From: Dactylosporangium siamense
GTDB lineage: Bacteria > Actinomycetota > Actinomycetes > Mycobacteriales > Micromonosporaceae
Reading direction: 5' to 3'
Assembly: GCF_016862795.1 (NCBI RefSeq)
Contig: NZ_BONQ01000014.1
Location: 204,943 to 268,942 of the forward strand
Length of the DNA: 64,000 nt
Positions 56,616-63,825 of the stretch are shown here, one piece after another. A program made the position numbers and the translations under genes. Under the pieces are notes generated by a model. That model was not told where the DNA came from. It did not search any database and saw nothing but the letters and a program-made list of their open reading frames with translations. Position 1 is the first letter of the stretch. Every line of letters begins with the position of its first letter.

Positions 56616-57515
56616 CTACCGCGCACGGAGGCGGCGCAGCATGCGGGCGTCCTCGAAGCCGGCGGCGCGGGCGGCGGCCTCGACGGTGGCACCGTGGCCG
56701 ATGAGGTGTTCGGCGCGTTCGAGCCGCAGCAGCTGCTGGTAGCGCAGCGGGGTCAGCCCGGTCGCGTCGCCGAACGCACGGGTCAGGGTGCGTTCGCTGA
56801 CGCCGGCGGCGAAGGCGAGGTCGCGCAGCGGCAGGCGGTCGGCGAACCGGGCGTCGATGAGGTCCTGGACGCGGTGGACCACGTCGGACAGGTGGCCGCG
56901 GTGCCGGAGCATGGCGCTGTCCTGCGGCTCGTCGCCGTTGCGCCGGGCGTAGACGACCATCTCGCGGGCGATCCGCGCGGCGAGGCCGGGGCCGTGCCGG
57001 GTCGCGACGAGGTGCAGGGCGAGGTCGATGCCGCTGGCGATCCCGGCGGAGGTGACGACCCGCTCGTCGATGACGAACAGGACGTCCTTGAGCACCTTGG
57101 CGCTGGGGTACCGGGTCGCGAGCCGGTCCTGCAGCAGGTGGTGGGTGGTGCAGCGGCGCCCGTCGAGCAGACCCGCCTGCCCGAGCGCGTCGGCGCCGGA
57201 GCAGACGCTGGCGCAGGTGCCGCCGGCGTCGTGGTGGGCCGCCAGCCAGGCCCGCGCCGTCGGTGACAGCCGCCCGTTGTTCGGGAAGCCGTGGCTGCGC
57301 CAGCCGGGGACGACGACGAGGTCGGTCGCCGCCAGGTCGAGCAGCGGGTCGGTGCGGCGGACCGGGAGACCCTGCGCCGACGGCACGTCGTCCTGCTCGG
57401 CCACGTAGTGCAGTGCGTAGTCCAGGCCGAAGTCGCGGGCCGTGGCGAAGACCTGCGCCGGTCCGGCCAGGTCGAGCAGATGCAGCTGTGGCACGAGCAG
57501 GAAGACGACCTTCAT
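56616..57515 (-). CDS. GlxA-family regulator: DJ-1/PfpI domain plus AraC HTH
   Basis: 299 residues from ATG 57515, overlapping the stop of the isochorismatase gene (ATGA). The N-terminal glutamine-amidotransferase-like domain spans residues 1 to about 175 (VVFLLVPQLHLLDLAGPAQVF, TCASVCSGADALGQAGLLDGRRCTTHH, Cys at the nucleophile elbow). The C-terminal AraC HTH pair spans about 200-299 (LPLRDLAFAAGVSERTLTRAFGDATGLTPLRYQQLLRLERAEHLI). It is the last gene of a three-gene operon with a cysteine hydrolase and an MFS transporter, probably regulating it. The ligand is unknown. Confidence 0.92.
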   Translation of the reverse strand: MKVVFLLVPQLHLLDLAGPAQVFATARDFGLDYALHYVAEQDDVPSAQGLPVRRTDPLLDLAATDLVVVPGWRSHGFPNNGRLSPTARAWLAAHHDAGGTCASVCSGADALGQAGLLDGRRCTTHHLLQDRLATRYPSAKVLKDVLFVIDERVVTSAGIASGIDLALHLVATRHGPGLAARIAREMVVYARRNGDEPQDSAMLRHRGHLSDVVHRVQDLIDARFADRLPLRDLAFAAGVSERTLTRAFGDATGLTPLRYQQLLRLERAEHLIGHGATVEAAARAAGFEDARMLRRLRAR

Positions 57516-58087
57516 CAGCCGATGAGCTCCTTGACCGTGGCGATCGTGGCGAAGCGGCCGGCGAGGGCGTACTCGGTGCGGGCGATGATGTCGTCGGTGG
57601 ACAGGGTGCGGGGGCTGGCCAGGATCTCGTCGTAGGGCAGGTGCTTCTCGTCGCGGTGCGCGATCGGGAACGTGGCGGTGGCCTCGGTGACGAACGTGAC
57701 GTCGTAGCCGTAGTCGCCGGCGACCCGGGTGGTCGTCTCGCAGCACTGCTCGGTCTGGATGCCGGTGATGATCAGGTGCCGGATGCCCTCGGTGGTGAGC
57801 AGCTGCTGCAGGCCGGTGGTGGTGAACGCGTTCGCCGACGTCTTGGTGATGACCGGCTCGTCCGGCAGCGGAGCGAGGCCCTCGATCGGGCGGACGTGGC
57901 CGTTGCGGGGGTCGAAGACGTTGTCGACCTCGTGGTGCAGGATCCACACGATCAGGTCACCGCGGGAGCGGGCCGCGTCGATCAACGGGTTGACCGTCGC
58001 GACGATGTCGGGGTTGGAGACGGCGGCCCAGCTGGGGCGCTGGCGGAAGGACTCCTGGATGTCGATGACGAGCAACGCGCTTCTCAT
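57515..58087 (-). CDS. Isochorismatase-family cysteine hydrolase
   Basis: 190 residues. Catalytic triad visible: Asp in LLVIDIQESF (about residue 9), Lys in VITKTSANAF (about 82) and Cys in ITGIQTEQCCETT (about 115). The cis-peptide GIQTE pattern is the family hallmark. Members hydrolyse nicotinamide-like amides, N-carbamoyl compounds or isochorismate; specificity cannot be read. Both ends overlap neighbours by 4 nt (MFS upstream, GlxA-type regulator downstream), so the three are tightly coupled. Confidence 0.92.
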   Translation of the reverse strand: MRSALLVIDIQESFRQRPSWAAVSNPDIVATVNPLIDAARSRGDLIVWILHHEVDNVFDPRNGHVRPIEGLAPLPDEPVITKTSANAFTTTGLQQLLTTEGIRHLIITGIQTEQCCETTTRVAGDYGYDVTFVTEATATFPIAHRDEKHLPYDEILASPRTLSTDDIIARTEYALAGRFATIATVKELIG

Positions 58088-59301
58088 GCCGTCGATCCTG
58101 CGCCGTCGGGAGTCTCCGCGACAGGCACCGCCTGGCCGGAGGCCGGACGCATCTGGTCATGCGGCGCCAGGCGCTGGCTGACCCAGTACAACACCAGCAG
58201 CAGCAAGGCCAAAGCCAGCAGCGTGGATCCGAGGATGTTGACACCGGCCCGGGTGAGCAGGACGCCGATGGCGGTCGGGACCAGGGCGCCACCGAGACCG
58301 GCACCGGCGATCTGCAGGCCGATCGCCCGGTCGGCGTGTGCCGCGCCGACGCGGTCGGCGGTGGTGAGCGTCAGCAGCGGGAAGACGGGTGCGGCGGCGA
58401 AGCCGATCAGGCCGAGGCCGGTGGCGGCGAGCCAGCCGGGGCCGGGCAGCGCGACGAGGAACGCGCCGGCCGCCATGCCGATCATGCAGCCGGTGATGAC
58501 GCGGTGCACGCCGATGCGGTCGGCGACGGCGCCCTGCACGACGCGGCCCAGGAACAGCATGGCCCAGTATCCGGAGACGCACACGCCGGCAACCGCGTCG
58601 CTGACCCCGCGGCCGTCGGTGAGCAGCAGGAACGCCCACAGGCCGGCGCCGGCCTCGACGGCGACGTAGACGCCGAAGGCGACGACCTGCACCCACACCA
58701 CGGGCAGCTTGAGGGTGTCCCGTCCTCGCTGCGGCGTCTCGTGCACGGGCGCCGGCGCCCTCCCCCAGCTCCGCGCCTTCGTCACGAACGACAGCGACAG
58801 CGCCAGCTGGGCCGCGGCGACGGCGGCGTAGCCGAGCCGCCACGGCGATCCGGCGCTGATCACCGAGGTCATGATGAGCGGGCCGATGGCCACGCCGAGG
58901 CCGAAGCACGCGTGCAGCCAGTTCATGTGCCGGGCGTTGAAGTTGGCGGCCGCGTAGGCGTTGAGGCCCGCGTCGATCGCGCCGCCGCCGAAGCCGCCGA
59001 GCAGGGCGCACGGCACGACGAACCACAGGCCGGGGGCCAGGGAGTAGCCGGCCAGGGCGAGGCTCGTCGCGGCGGTGCTGGCGGCGAGGAGCCAGCCGAC
59101 GCCGACCCGGGCGAGCAGGAAGCCGGCGGCGACGCTGGAGGTCAGATAGCCAGTGGTCGCCGCGACGAGCAGGTAGCCGACCGACTCGGTCGACACGTGG
59201 AAGGTGCCGGCCATGAAGGGCCAGCCGACACCGAGGAGACCGTCGGGCAGCCCGAGGCTGATGAACGCGAAATAGGCCAGCACGAGCAGCGACGTTCTCA
59301 C
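58084..59301 (-). CDS. MFS transporter (FucP/YbjJ-like)
   Basis: 405 residues from GTG 59301, with TAAGAT 7 nt upstream (leaderless); the open frame extends further upstream but the first TM helix begins here. About 12 TM segments: LLVLAYFAFISLGLPDGLLGVGWPFMA at TM1, GGFGGGAIDAGLNAYAAANF after TM4 and WLHACFGLGVAIGPL at TM5, a pattern of the FucP/YbjJ/ Bsc6-like MFS group. It heads an operon with a cysteine hydrolase and a GlxA-type regulator. The transported compound may be the hydrolase substrate. Confidence 0.9.
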   Translation of the reverse strand: MRTSLLVLAYFAFISLGLPDGLLGVGWPFMAGTFHVSTESVGYLLVAATTGYLTSSVAAGFLLARVGVGWLLAASTAATSLALAGYSLAPGLWFVVPCALLGGFGGGAIDAGLNAYAAANFNARHMNWLHACFGLGVAIGPLIMTSVISAGSPWRLGYAAVAAAQLALSLSFVTKARSWGRAPAPVHETPQRGRDTLKLPVVWVQVVAFGVYVAVEAGAGLWAFLLLTDGRGVSDAVAGVCVSGYWAMLFLGRVVQGAVADRIGVHRVITGCMIGMAAGAFLVALPGPGWLAATGLGLIGFAAAPVFPLLTLTTADRVGAAHADRAIGLQIAGAGLGGALVPTAIGVLLTRAGVNILGSTLLALALLLLVLYWVSQRLAPHDQMRPASGQAVPVAETPDGAGSTA

Positions 59302-59376
59302 CGTCGTGATCTTACGGGTTCCATCATACGGGAAGTCTCTCCCAATATTAGAGACGAGAATATTAAAGTCTGGGAC
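59302..59376. promoter_or_regulatory. AT-rich divergent regulatory region
   Basis: GTCTCT-N9-AGAGAC (59335-59355) is an inverted repeat. AATATTA occurs twice (59344-59350, 59359-59365). TAAGAT (59314-59309, minus) is the -10 for the MFS operon. TATTAA near 59361 could serve the methyltransferase at 59377. Confidence 0.5.
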
Positions 59377-60156
59377 ATGACGACCTATACCCACGGGCAT
59401 CACGAGTCGGTCCTGCGCTCCCACCGCTGGCGCACCGCCGCGAACTCCGCCGCGTATCTGCTGCCGGTGCTCCGGCCGGGCATGACCCTGCTCGACGTCG
59501 GCGCCGGACCCGGGACGATCACCGCCGACCTGGCCGCCGTCGTCGCACCGGGTGCGGTGACCGCGCTCGAGGCGACCCCGTCGGCCCTGGAGGTCACCAG
59601 GGCCGGCGTGCAGGGCGTCGCATACGTGGTCGGCGACGTCCACGCCCTCGACTTCCCCGACGACACGTTCGACGTGGTGCACGCCCATCAGGTCCTGCAG
59701 CACGTCGCCGACCCCGTCCAGGCGCTGCGCGAGATGCGCCGGGTGTGCAAGCCGGACGGCTATGTGGCGGCCCGCGACAGCGACTACGCGGCGTTCACCT
59801 GGTTCCCGCAGCTGCCGGAGCTCGACGAGTGGCTGGCGCTGTATCAGCGGATGGCCCGCGCCAACGGCGGCGAACCCGACGCCGGCCGCCGGATGCTGTC
59901 CTGGGCCCGGGCCGCGGGCTTCACCGACGTCACGGCGACGGCGAGCGCCTGGTGCTTCGCCAACGACGAGGACCGCGCCTGGTGGGGCGGCATGTGGGCG
60001 GACCGCGTCCGCGCCTCGGCGATGGCGACGCAGGCCCTGGCCGGCGGGGTGACGCAGGAGGACCTGCAGCGCCTCTCCGACGGCTGGCGCGCCTGGGCCG
60101 CCTCCCCGGACGGCTGGCTGTCCATCCTGCACGGCGAGATCCTCTGCCGCCCGTGA
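59377..60156 (+). CDS. Class I SAM-dependent methyltransferase (UbiE/Methyltransf_11-like)
   Basis: 259 residues from ATG 59377. Motif I TLLDVGAGPGTITADLA (about residue 40), motif II ALEATPSALEV, VGDVHALDFPDDTFDVVHAHQVLQHVADP (motif post II), and a long helical C-terminal part with WWGGMWADRVR. The pattern matches small-molecule C- or O-methyltransferases found in actinomycetes. It is divergent from the MFS-hydrolase operon and may be co-regulated with it. The substrate is unknown. A 30-bp tandem repeat follows its stop. Confidence 0.9.
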   Translation: MTTYTHGHHESVLRSHRWRTAANSAAYLLPVLRPGMTLLDVGAGPGTITADLAAVVAPGAVTALEATPSALEVTRAGVQGVAYVVGDVHALDFPDDTFDVVHAHQVLQHVADPVQALREMRRVCKPDGYVAARDSDYAAFTWFPQLPELDEWLALYQRMARANGGEPDAGRRMLSWARAAGFTDVTATASAWCFANDEDRAWWGGMWADRVRASAMATQALAGGVTQEDLQRLSDGWRAWAASPDGWLSILHGEILCRP

Positions 60157-60231
60157 ACGCTTTGCCGGCGCGCGCCCGGCGTCGTCGCCGTCTGGTCGAA
60201 GTCGTCGTCGCGGTCACGCACGCGACTTCGG

Positions 60232-60336
60232 TCACGGCGACGCCGCCGGGCGACCTGCGGTCACGGCAACGCCGCCCGGGCGACCTGCGGTCACGGCAAC
60301 GCCGCCGGGGCGACCTGCGGCTACGTCAGCGCCGCC
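60232..60336. repeat. 30-bp tandem repeat between convergent genes
   Basis: Unit TCACGGCAACGCCGCCCGGG plus CGACCTGCGG at 60261-60290 and 60291-60320, a 29-bp copy at 60232-60260 and a partial copy from 60321. The partial copy contains the last codons of the convergent gene (stop at 60326). Confidence 0.9.
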
Positions 60337-60799
60337 AGACCTCGAACTGCTGGGAGTCCTGGTAGCCGGTGCCGGTCACGGCCTCGATGACGGCCCACAC
60401 GAAGTCCTCGTCCGGGCCCCACGACGGGATCTCCACGGTGGCCTCCACCGGCAGCGGGGTCCCGGCGTCCACGACGGGTTCGGCGTCGGCGTAGACGAGC
60501 TCCCGCACGACCTCGCCGTCTTCGAAGAGCGTGAACGCGTAGCTGCTGGCGACGCTGGCGAAGACGACGGTCAGCGCGGTGCCGGGCGGTTCGCAGATCG
60601 GGGCGAACTCCATCGCCGGGTCCCACACCTGGACCCAGCCGCCGGCCTCCGCCGCGAACAGCACCCCGTCCGCGAGCCCGCTGGTCGCCTCGTCCGCCCC
60701 GACCAGCCGGCCGGGCTCCAGCTGCGCGGCGGCCAGCAGCGCGACCGCTTCAGCCGTGGAGGACCCCTGGACGAACAGCGCCGACGTATTCCATCCCAT
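60326..60799 (-). CDS. Hypothetical protein
   Basis: 157 residues, no signal or TM segment. It starts MGWNTSALFVQGSSTAEAVALL, continues GVLFAAEAGGWVQVWDPAMEFAPICE and ends QDSQQFEVWRR. The opening WNTSALFVQ pattern recurs in small actinomycete proteins of unknown function, often with a predicted beta-rich fold. Nothing else identifies it. It lies 11 bp after the PHP phosphoesterase gene in the same direction and may share its transcript. Confidence 0.75.
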   Translation of the reverse strand: MGWNTSALFVQGSSTAEAVALLAAAQLEPGRLVGADEATSGLADGVLFAAEAGGWVQVWDPAMEFAPICEPPGTALTVVFASVASSYAFTLFEDGEVVRELVYADAEPVVDAGTPLPVEATVEIPSWGPDEDFVWAVIEAVTGTGYQDSQQFEVWRR

Positions 60800-60810
60800 G
60801 CCGCAAGACC

Positions 60811-61635
60811 CTAAAGCAGCCAGTGGTCGAACGGGTGGCGACCGGGGCGGAAGCCGTGCGCCTCGACCATCGCGGCGGCGTCGGCGAAGCCCGTGGCGAC
60901 CAGGTCGGGGCGGTGGGCGTCGCTACCGAAGCAGATCGCGCGGCCGCCCTCCTCGCGCCACCAGCGCACGAACTCGGGTTCCGGGCCGCGGCGGGTGTTG
61001 ACCTCGAACGCGCGGCCGGTGCCGGCGAGGGCGCGCAGCACGGCCCGGATCTCCTCCTCATACGCGGAGATCGTGAAGGTGGAACCCGCGGGCAGGTACC
61101 GGACCGGGTAGTCCAGGTGGGTCAGGGCCGAGAACGTGTCGCAGGACTCGATCATGCGGATCGCCTCGGCGAAGTATTCGCGCAGCACGGCGGGCACGCC
61201 CTGCACCGCGAACTCGTCCTCGACCAGGCGGTGCCGCCCGGCCGCGGCCACGGAGTGCAGGGAGCCGATGACCCGCTCGAAGGGGGCCGAGGCCAGCAGG
61301 GTCGCGGCTTCGGAAGGGAACCAGTGCGGCTCACCGAGCTCGACACCGGTGATGATGCGCAGCGACGGGAAGCGGGAACGGCACCGGTCGATCGCCTCCA
61401 GGTAGCCGGTGACGTCCAGGGGCGGCGGGGTGAGGTGCACGCCGTCGGTGATGTGCTCGCGCAGCCGGTCCGGCAGGGTGTCCGGCGTGACCTGCCAGGT
61501 GACGAAGTCGGTGTGCTCGGTGAACGCGATCGCCGGCAGCCCCAGCTCGACGGCCCTCGCGCACGAGCCCTCCATGTCCCCGGTGCCGGTGTCCCAGGAG
61601 AACTCGGTGTGCGTGTGCAGATCCGCGGGCAGCAT
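60811..61635 (-). CDS. PHP-domain phosphoesterase (histidinol-phosphatase-like)
   Basis: 274 residues. PHP metal motifs: DLHTHTEFSWDTG (motif 1, HxH), FTEHTDFVTW (motif 2), VIGSLHSV (His), THLDYPVRY and CFGSDAHRPD (motif 4, DxH). The layout resembles HisK-type histidinol phosphatases and related PHP hydrolases with a trinuclear metal site. Without other his genes nearby, a general phosphoesterase role is equally possible. It lies 12 bp after cobK in the same direction. Confidence 0.9.
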   Translation of the reverse strand: MLPADLHTHTEFSWDTGTGDMEGSCARAVELGLPAIAFTEHTDFVTWQVTPDTLPDRLREHITDGVHLTPPPLDVTGYLEAIDRCRSRFPSLRIITGVELGEPHWFPSEAATLLASAPFERVIGSLHSVAAAGRHRLVEDEFAVQGVPAVLREYFAEAIRMIESCDTFSALTHLDYPVRYLPAGSTFTISAYEEEIRAVLRALAGTGRAFEVNTRRGPEPEFVRWWREEGGRAICFGSDAHRPDLVATGFADAAAMVEAHGFRPGRHPFDHWLL

Positions 61636-61647
61636 CGGCTGATCGTG

Positions 61648-62376
61648 TCAGTCGATGCCGAGACCGTGCAGGAATGTCACGGCGCCGGTGACGTCCGCCA
61701 CCACGGGCACGCCGGGCGTGACCGGGGGCCGGTCGATCATGAGGACCGGCACGCCGAGGAGGCGCGCCGCGGCCAGTTTCGCGGCGGTCATGGATCCTCC
61801 GCTGTCCTTCGTCACCAGGAGTTGGATGGTGTACGACCCCAGCAGCGCCGTCTCTCCCTCGACCGTGAACGGCCCCCGGTCCAGCAGCGACTCCAGCCGC
61901 GGCGGGTGCGGTGGGGCCACGGGGTCGACGCTGCGCACGAGGAACCACCGGTCGGTCAGCCCGGCGAACGCGCCCAGCCCCTGCCGTCCCGTGGTGAGGA
62001 ACACCCGCTCGAACGCGGACCCGGCGATGAAGGCCGCGGCGTCGTCCAGCGAGGCAACCCGGTGCCACACGTCGCCGGGGACGGCGGTCCACCCGGGGCG
62101 GCGCAGTACGACGAGGGGTACACCTGAATCCGCCGCGGAAGCGCTCATCCTCGCGGCGAACGGGTGGGTGGCGTCCACGACCACGTCGACCGCTTCCCGG
62201 CGGACATACTCGGCCAGGCCGGCGGGGCCGCCGAAGCCGCCGACGCGGACCTCGCCGGGCGGCAGGGTGGGCGAGGCGACGCGGCCGGCGAGCGAACTGA
62301 TCACCCGCCACCCCGGCAGCGCGGCCGCGAGCTGCCGCGCCTCGCCGGTGCCGCCGAGGATGAGCACTGTGCGCAC
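61648..62376 (-). CDS. cobK: Precorrin-6A reductase
   Basis: 242 residues. CobK/CbiJ signatures: VLILGGTGEARQLA at the N-terminus, VDVVVDATHPFAARMS (about residue 65), VFLTTGRQGLGAF, and LLVTKDSGGSMTAAKLAAARLLGVPVLMI near the C-terminus. The enzyme reduces precorrin-6A (or cobalt-precorrin-6A) with NAD(P)H in cobalamin synthesis. No other cob genes or cobalamin riboswitch are visible here, so it is separated from the rest of the pathway. It lies between a diguanylate cyclase gene and the PHP gene, all co-directional with 11-12 bp gaps. Confidence 0.95.
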   Translation of the reverse strand: MRTVLILGGTGEARQLAAALPGWRVISSLAGRVASPTLPPGEVRVGGFGGPAGLAEYVRREAVDVVVDATHPFAARMSASAADSGVPLVVLRRPGWTAVPGDVWHRVASLDDAAAFIAGSAFERVFLTTGRQGLGAFAGLTDRWFLVRSVDPVAPPHPPRLESLLDRGPFTVEGETALLGSYTIQLLVTKDSGGSMTAAKLAAARLLGVPVLMIDRPPVTPGVPVVADVTGAVTFLHGLGID

Positions 62377-62388
62377 CAGGAGACGATG

Positions 62389-63807
62389 TCACGCCGGGAC
62401 GTGCAGCTCGACGCGGCCCTTCCCGGCGGCCTTGGAGCGGTACAGGGCGGCGTCGGCGAGCCGGAACATCTCCTCGCCGCCCACCCCCACCACGACGCCG
62501 GCGCTCGCGCCGACGGGCACCGGGCAGCCGGACGCGGACACCCGGGCGACGATCGCGGCGATGACCCGGTCGGCGACCGCGACCGCCTCCCGCTCGTCGT
62601 GGACGTCGGTGAGCAGGACCGCGAACTCGTCGCCGCCGAGCCGGACGGGCAGGTCGCCGGCGCGGACCGCGGAGCGCAGCGCCCCGGCGGCCTCGATGAG
62701 GACCCGGTCGCCGGCCGGGTGGCCGAGGGTGTCGTTGACCTGTTTGAAGCCGTCGAGGTCGAGCAGGACCAGCCCGCCGCGCAGGTCGGGCAGCGACGCG
62801 TAGAGCAGCGCTCGGTTCGGCAGGCCGGTGAGGTGGTCGTGGGTGGCCTGGTGCGCCAGCTCGGCGCGGGCCCGCTGGACCTCGGCGAGCAGCTGGGAGT
62901 TGGTCCGCAGGACCAGGTGCTGCCGCACGAGCACCAGGCCGGCCACGAGCAGCAGCGCGGACACCATGACGCCGTCGACGGCGCCGGAGCGGTACGCGGC
63001 ACCCGCGACGACGAAGGCACCGGCGACCGGCAGGTAGGGCAGGGCGGCCCGCCAGCCGAGCGGGACGGCCGGTTCCTCGCCACCGGCCGGCATCCGGAAG
63101 CGGCCGGCGAAGTACAGCAGCCCGCTGGCGGTGCCGAAACCGGCGGGCATGGCATGGACGTACCAACTCCCGCCGCGCCGACCCAGGAACAGGTAGCCGA
63201 GCGTGGCGACGGCGAAGACCGCGAAGCCGCCGGTGAGCACGGTGACCGCGGTGGTGCCGCCGAGCCGGCTGCGGGACAGCAGCACGATCGCGATGGCGAT
63301 GCAGGCGATGTGCACGCTGGGCACGCCGATCGCGACGATCCCGCCGAGGTTGCCGATCTCGTGCATGGTGTCGCGCAGCAGCAACGGCCAGGCGAGCACG
63401 AACAGCGCCGCGGACACCATCGTCCCGTCGATGGCGAGCCTGACCCGCTGCTCGACGGGCTGCGGCGCGGCGGGCGCGCTGAGCAGCACCCCCGGGGCGA
63501 GGCACACGGCCAGCAGCGAGGCCCAGTCCCCGGCGCGCGGTGGTGGGCCGTCGTTGCCGGTGAGGACGTCGAGGAGGTACAGCAGGCAGGCGAGGGTCCA
63601 GCACGACGACGCGACCCCGGCGATCAGCCACGCCAGCCGGCCGCGGCCGGTGGTGCCGGTGGCCTGGGCGAACAGCCGCACGTTGGTGGCGAGGGCGAGC
63701 AGGGTGACGGCGGCGCCCACGACCGCGATCGTGCCGGTCGTGGGCGCCAGGAGGACCGCGGCCTGCGCCGCGGCGCACCCCGCGATCAGACCGGCGACGA
63801 ACCACAT
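62389..63807 (-). CDS. Membrane diguanylate cyclase (GGDEF)
   Basis: 472 residues. About nine or ten TM helices fill residues 1 to 300. A short coiled linker (LLAEVQRARAELAHQATHDHLTGLPNRALLY) leads into a GGDEF domain with an intact active site (VRLGGDEFAVLL) and the metal Asp in LLDLDGFKQVNDT. No EAL domain and no obvious RxxD inhibitory site four residues before GGDEF. It should make cyclic di-GMP at the membrane in response to an unknown signal. The start codon sits next to the loop of a 14-bp perfect hairpin, suggesting translational control. Confidence 0.93.
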   Translation of the reverse strand: MWFVAGLIAGCAAAQAAVLLAPTTGTIAVVGAAVTLLALATNVRLFAQATGTTGRGRLAWLIAGVASSCWTLACLLYLLDVLTGNDGPPPRAGDWASLLAVCLAPGVLLSAPAAPQPVEQRVRLAIDGTMVSAALFVLAWPLLLRDTMHEIGNLGGIVAIGVPSVHIACIAIAIVLLSRSRLGGTTAVTVLTGGFAVFAVATLGYLFLGRRGGSWYVHAMPAGFGTASGLLYFAGRFRMPAGGEEPAVPLGWRAALPYLPVAGAFVVAGAAYRSGAVDGVMVSALLLVAGLVLVRQHLVLRTNSQLLAEVQRARAELAHQATHDHLTGLPNRALLYASLPDLRGGLVLLDLDGFKQVNDTLGHPAGDRVLIEAAGALRSAVRAGDLPVRLGGDEFAVLLTDVHDEREAVAVADRVIAAIVARVSASGCPVPVGASAGVVVGVGGEEMFRLADAALYRSKAAGKGRVELHVPA

Positions 63808-63820
63808 CGCCGGTCTGATC
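63784..63820 (-). promoter_or_regulatory. 14-bp hairpin over the diguanylate cyclase start codon
   Basis: Perfect arms GATCAGACCGGCGA / TCGCCGGTCTGATC (63784-63797 and 63807-63820) around a 9-nt loop. In the mRNA the A of the ATG closes the stem and TG enters the loop. It could hide the start from ribosomes or act as terminator for the gene upstream. Confidence 0.65.
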
Positions 63821-63825
63821 GGCAG

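Noticed and set aside
62377..62388. Cobalamin riboswitch upstream of cobK
   Set aside because: Only 12 bp separate cobK from the diguanylate cyclase gene, too short for a B12 riboswitch, and no B12-box-like sequence was seen nearby.
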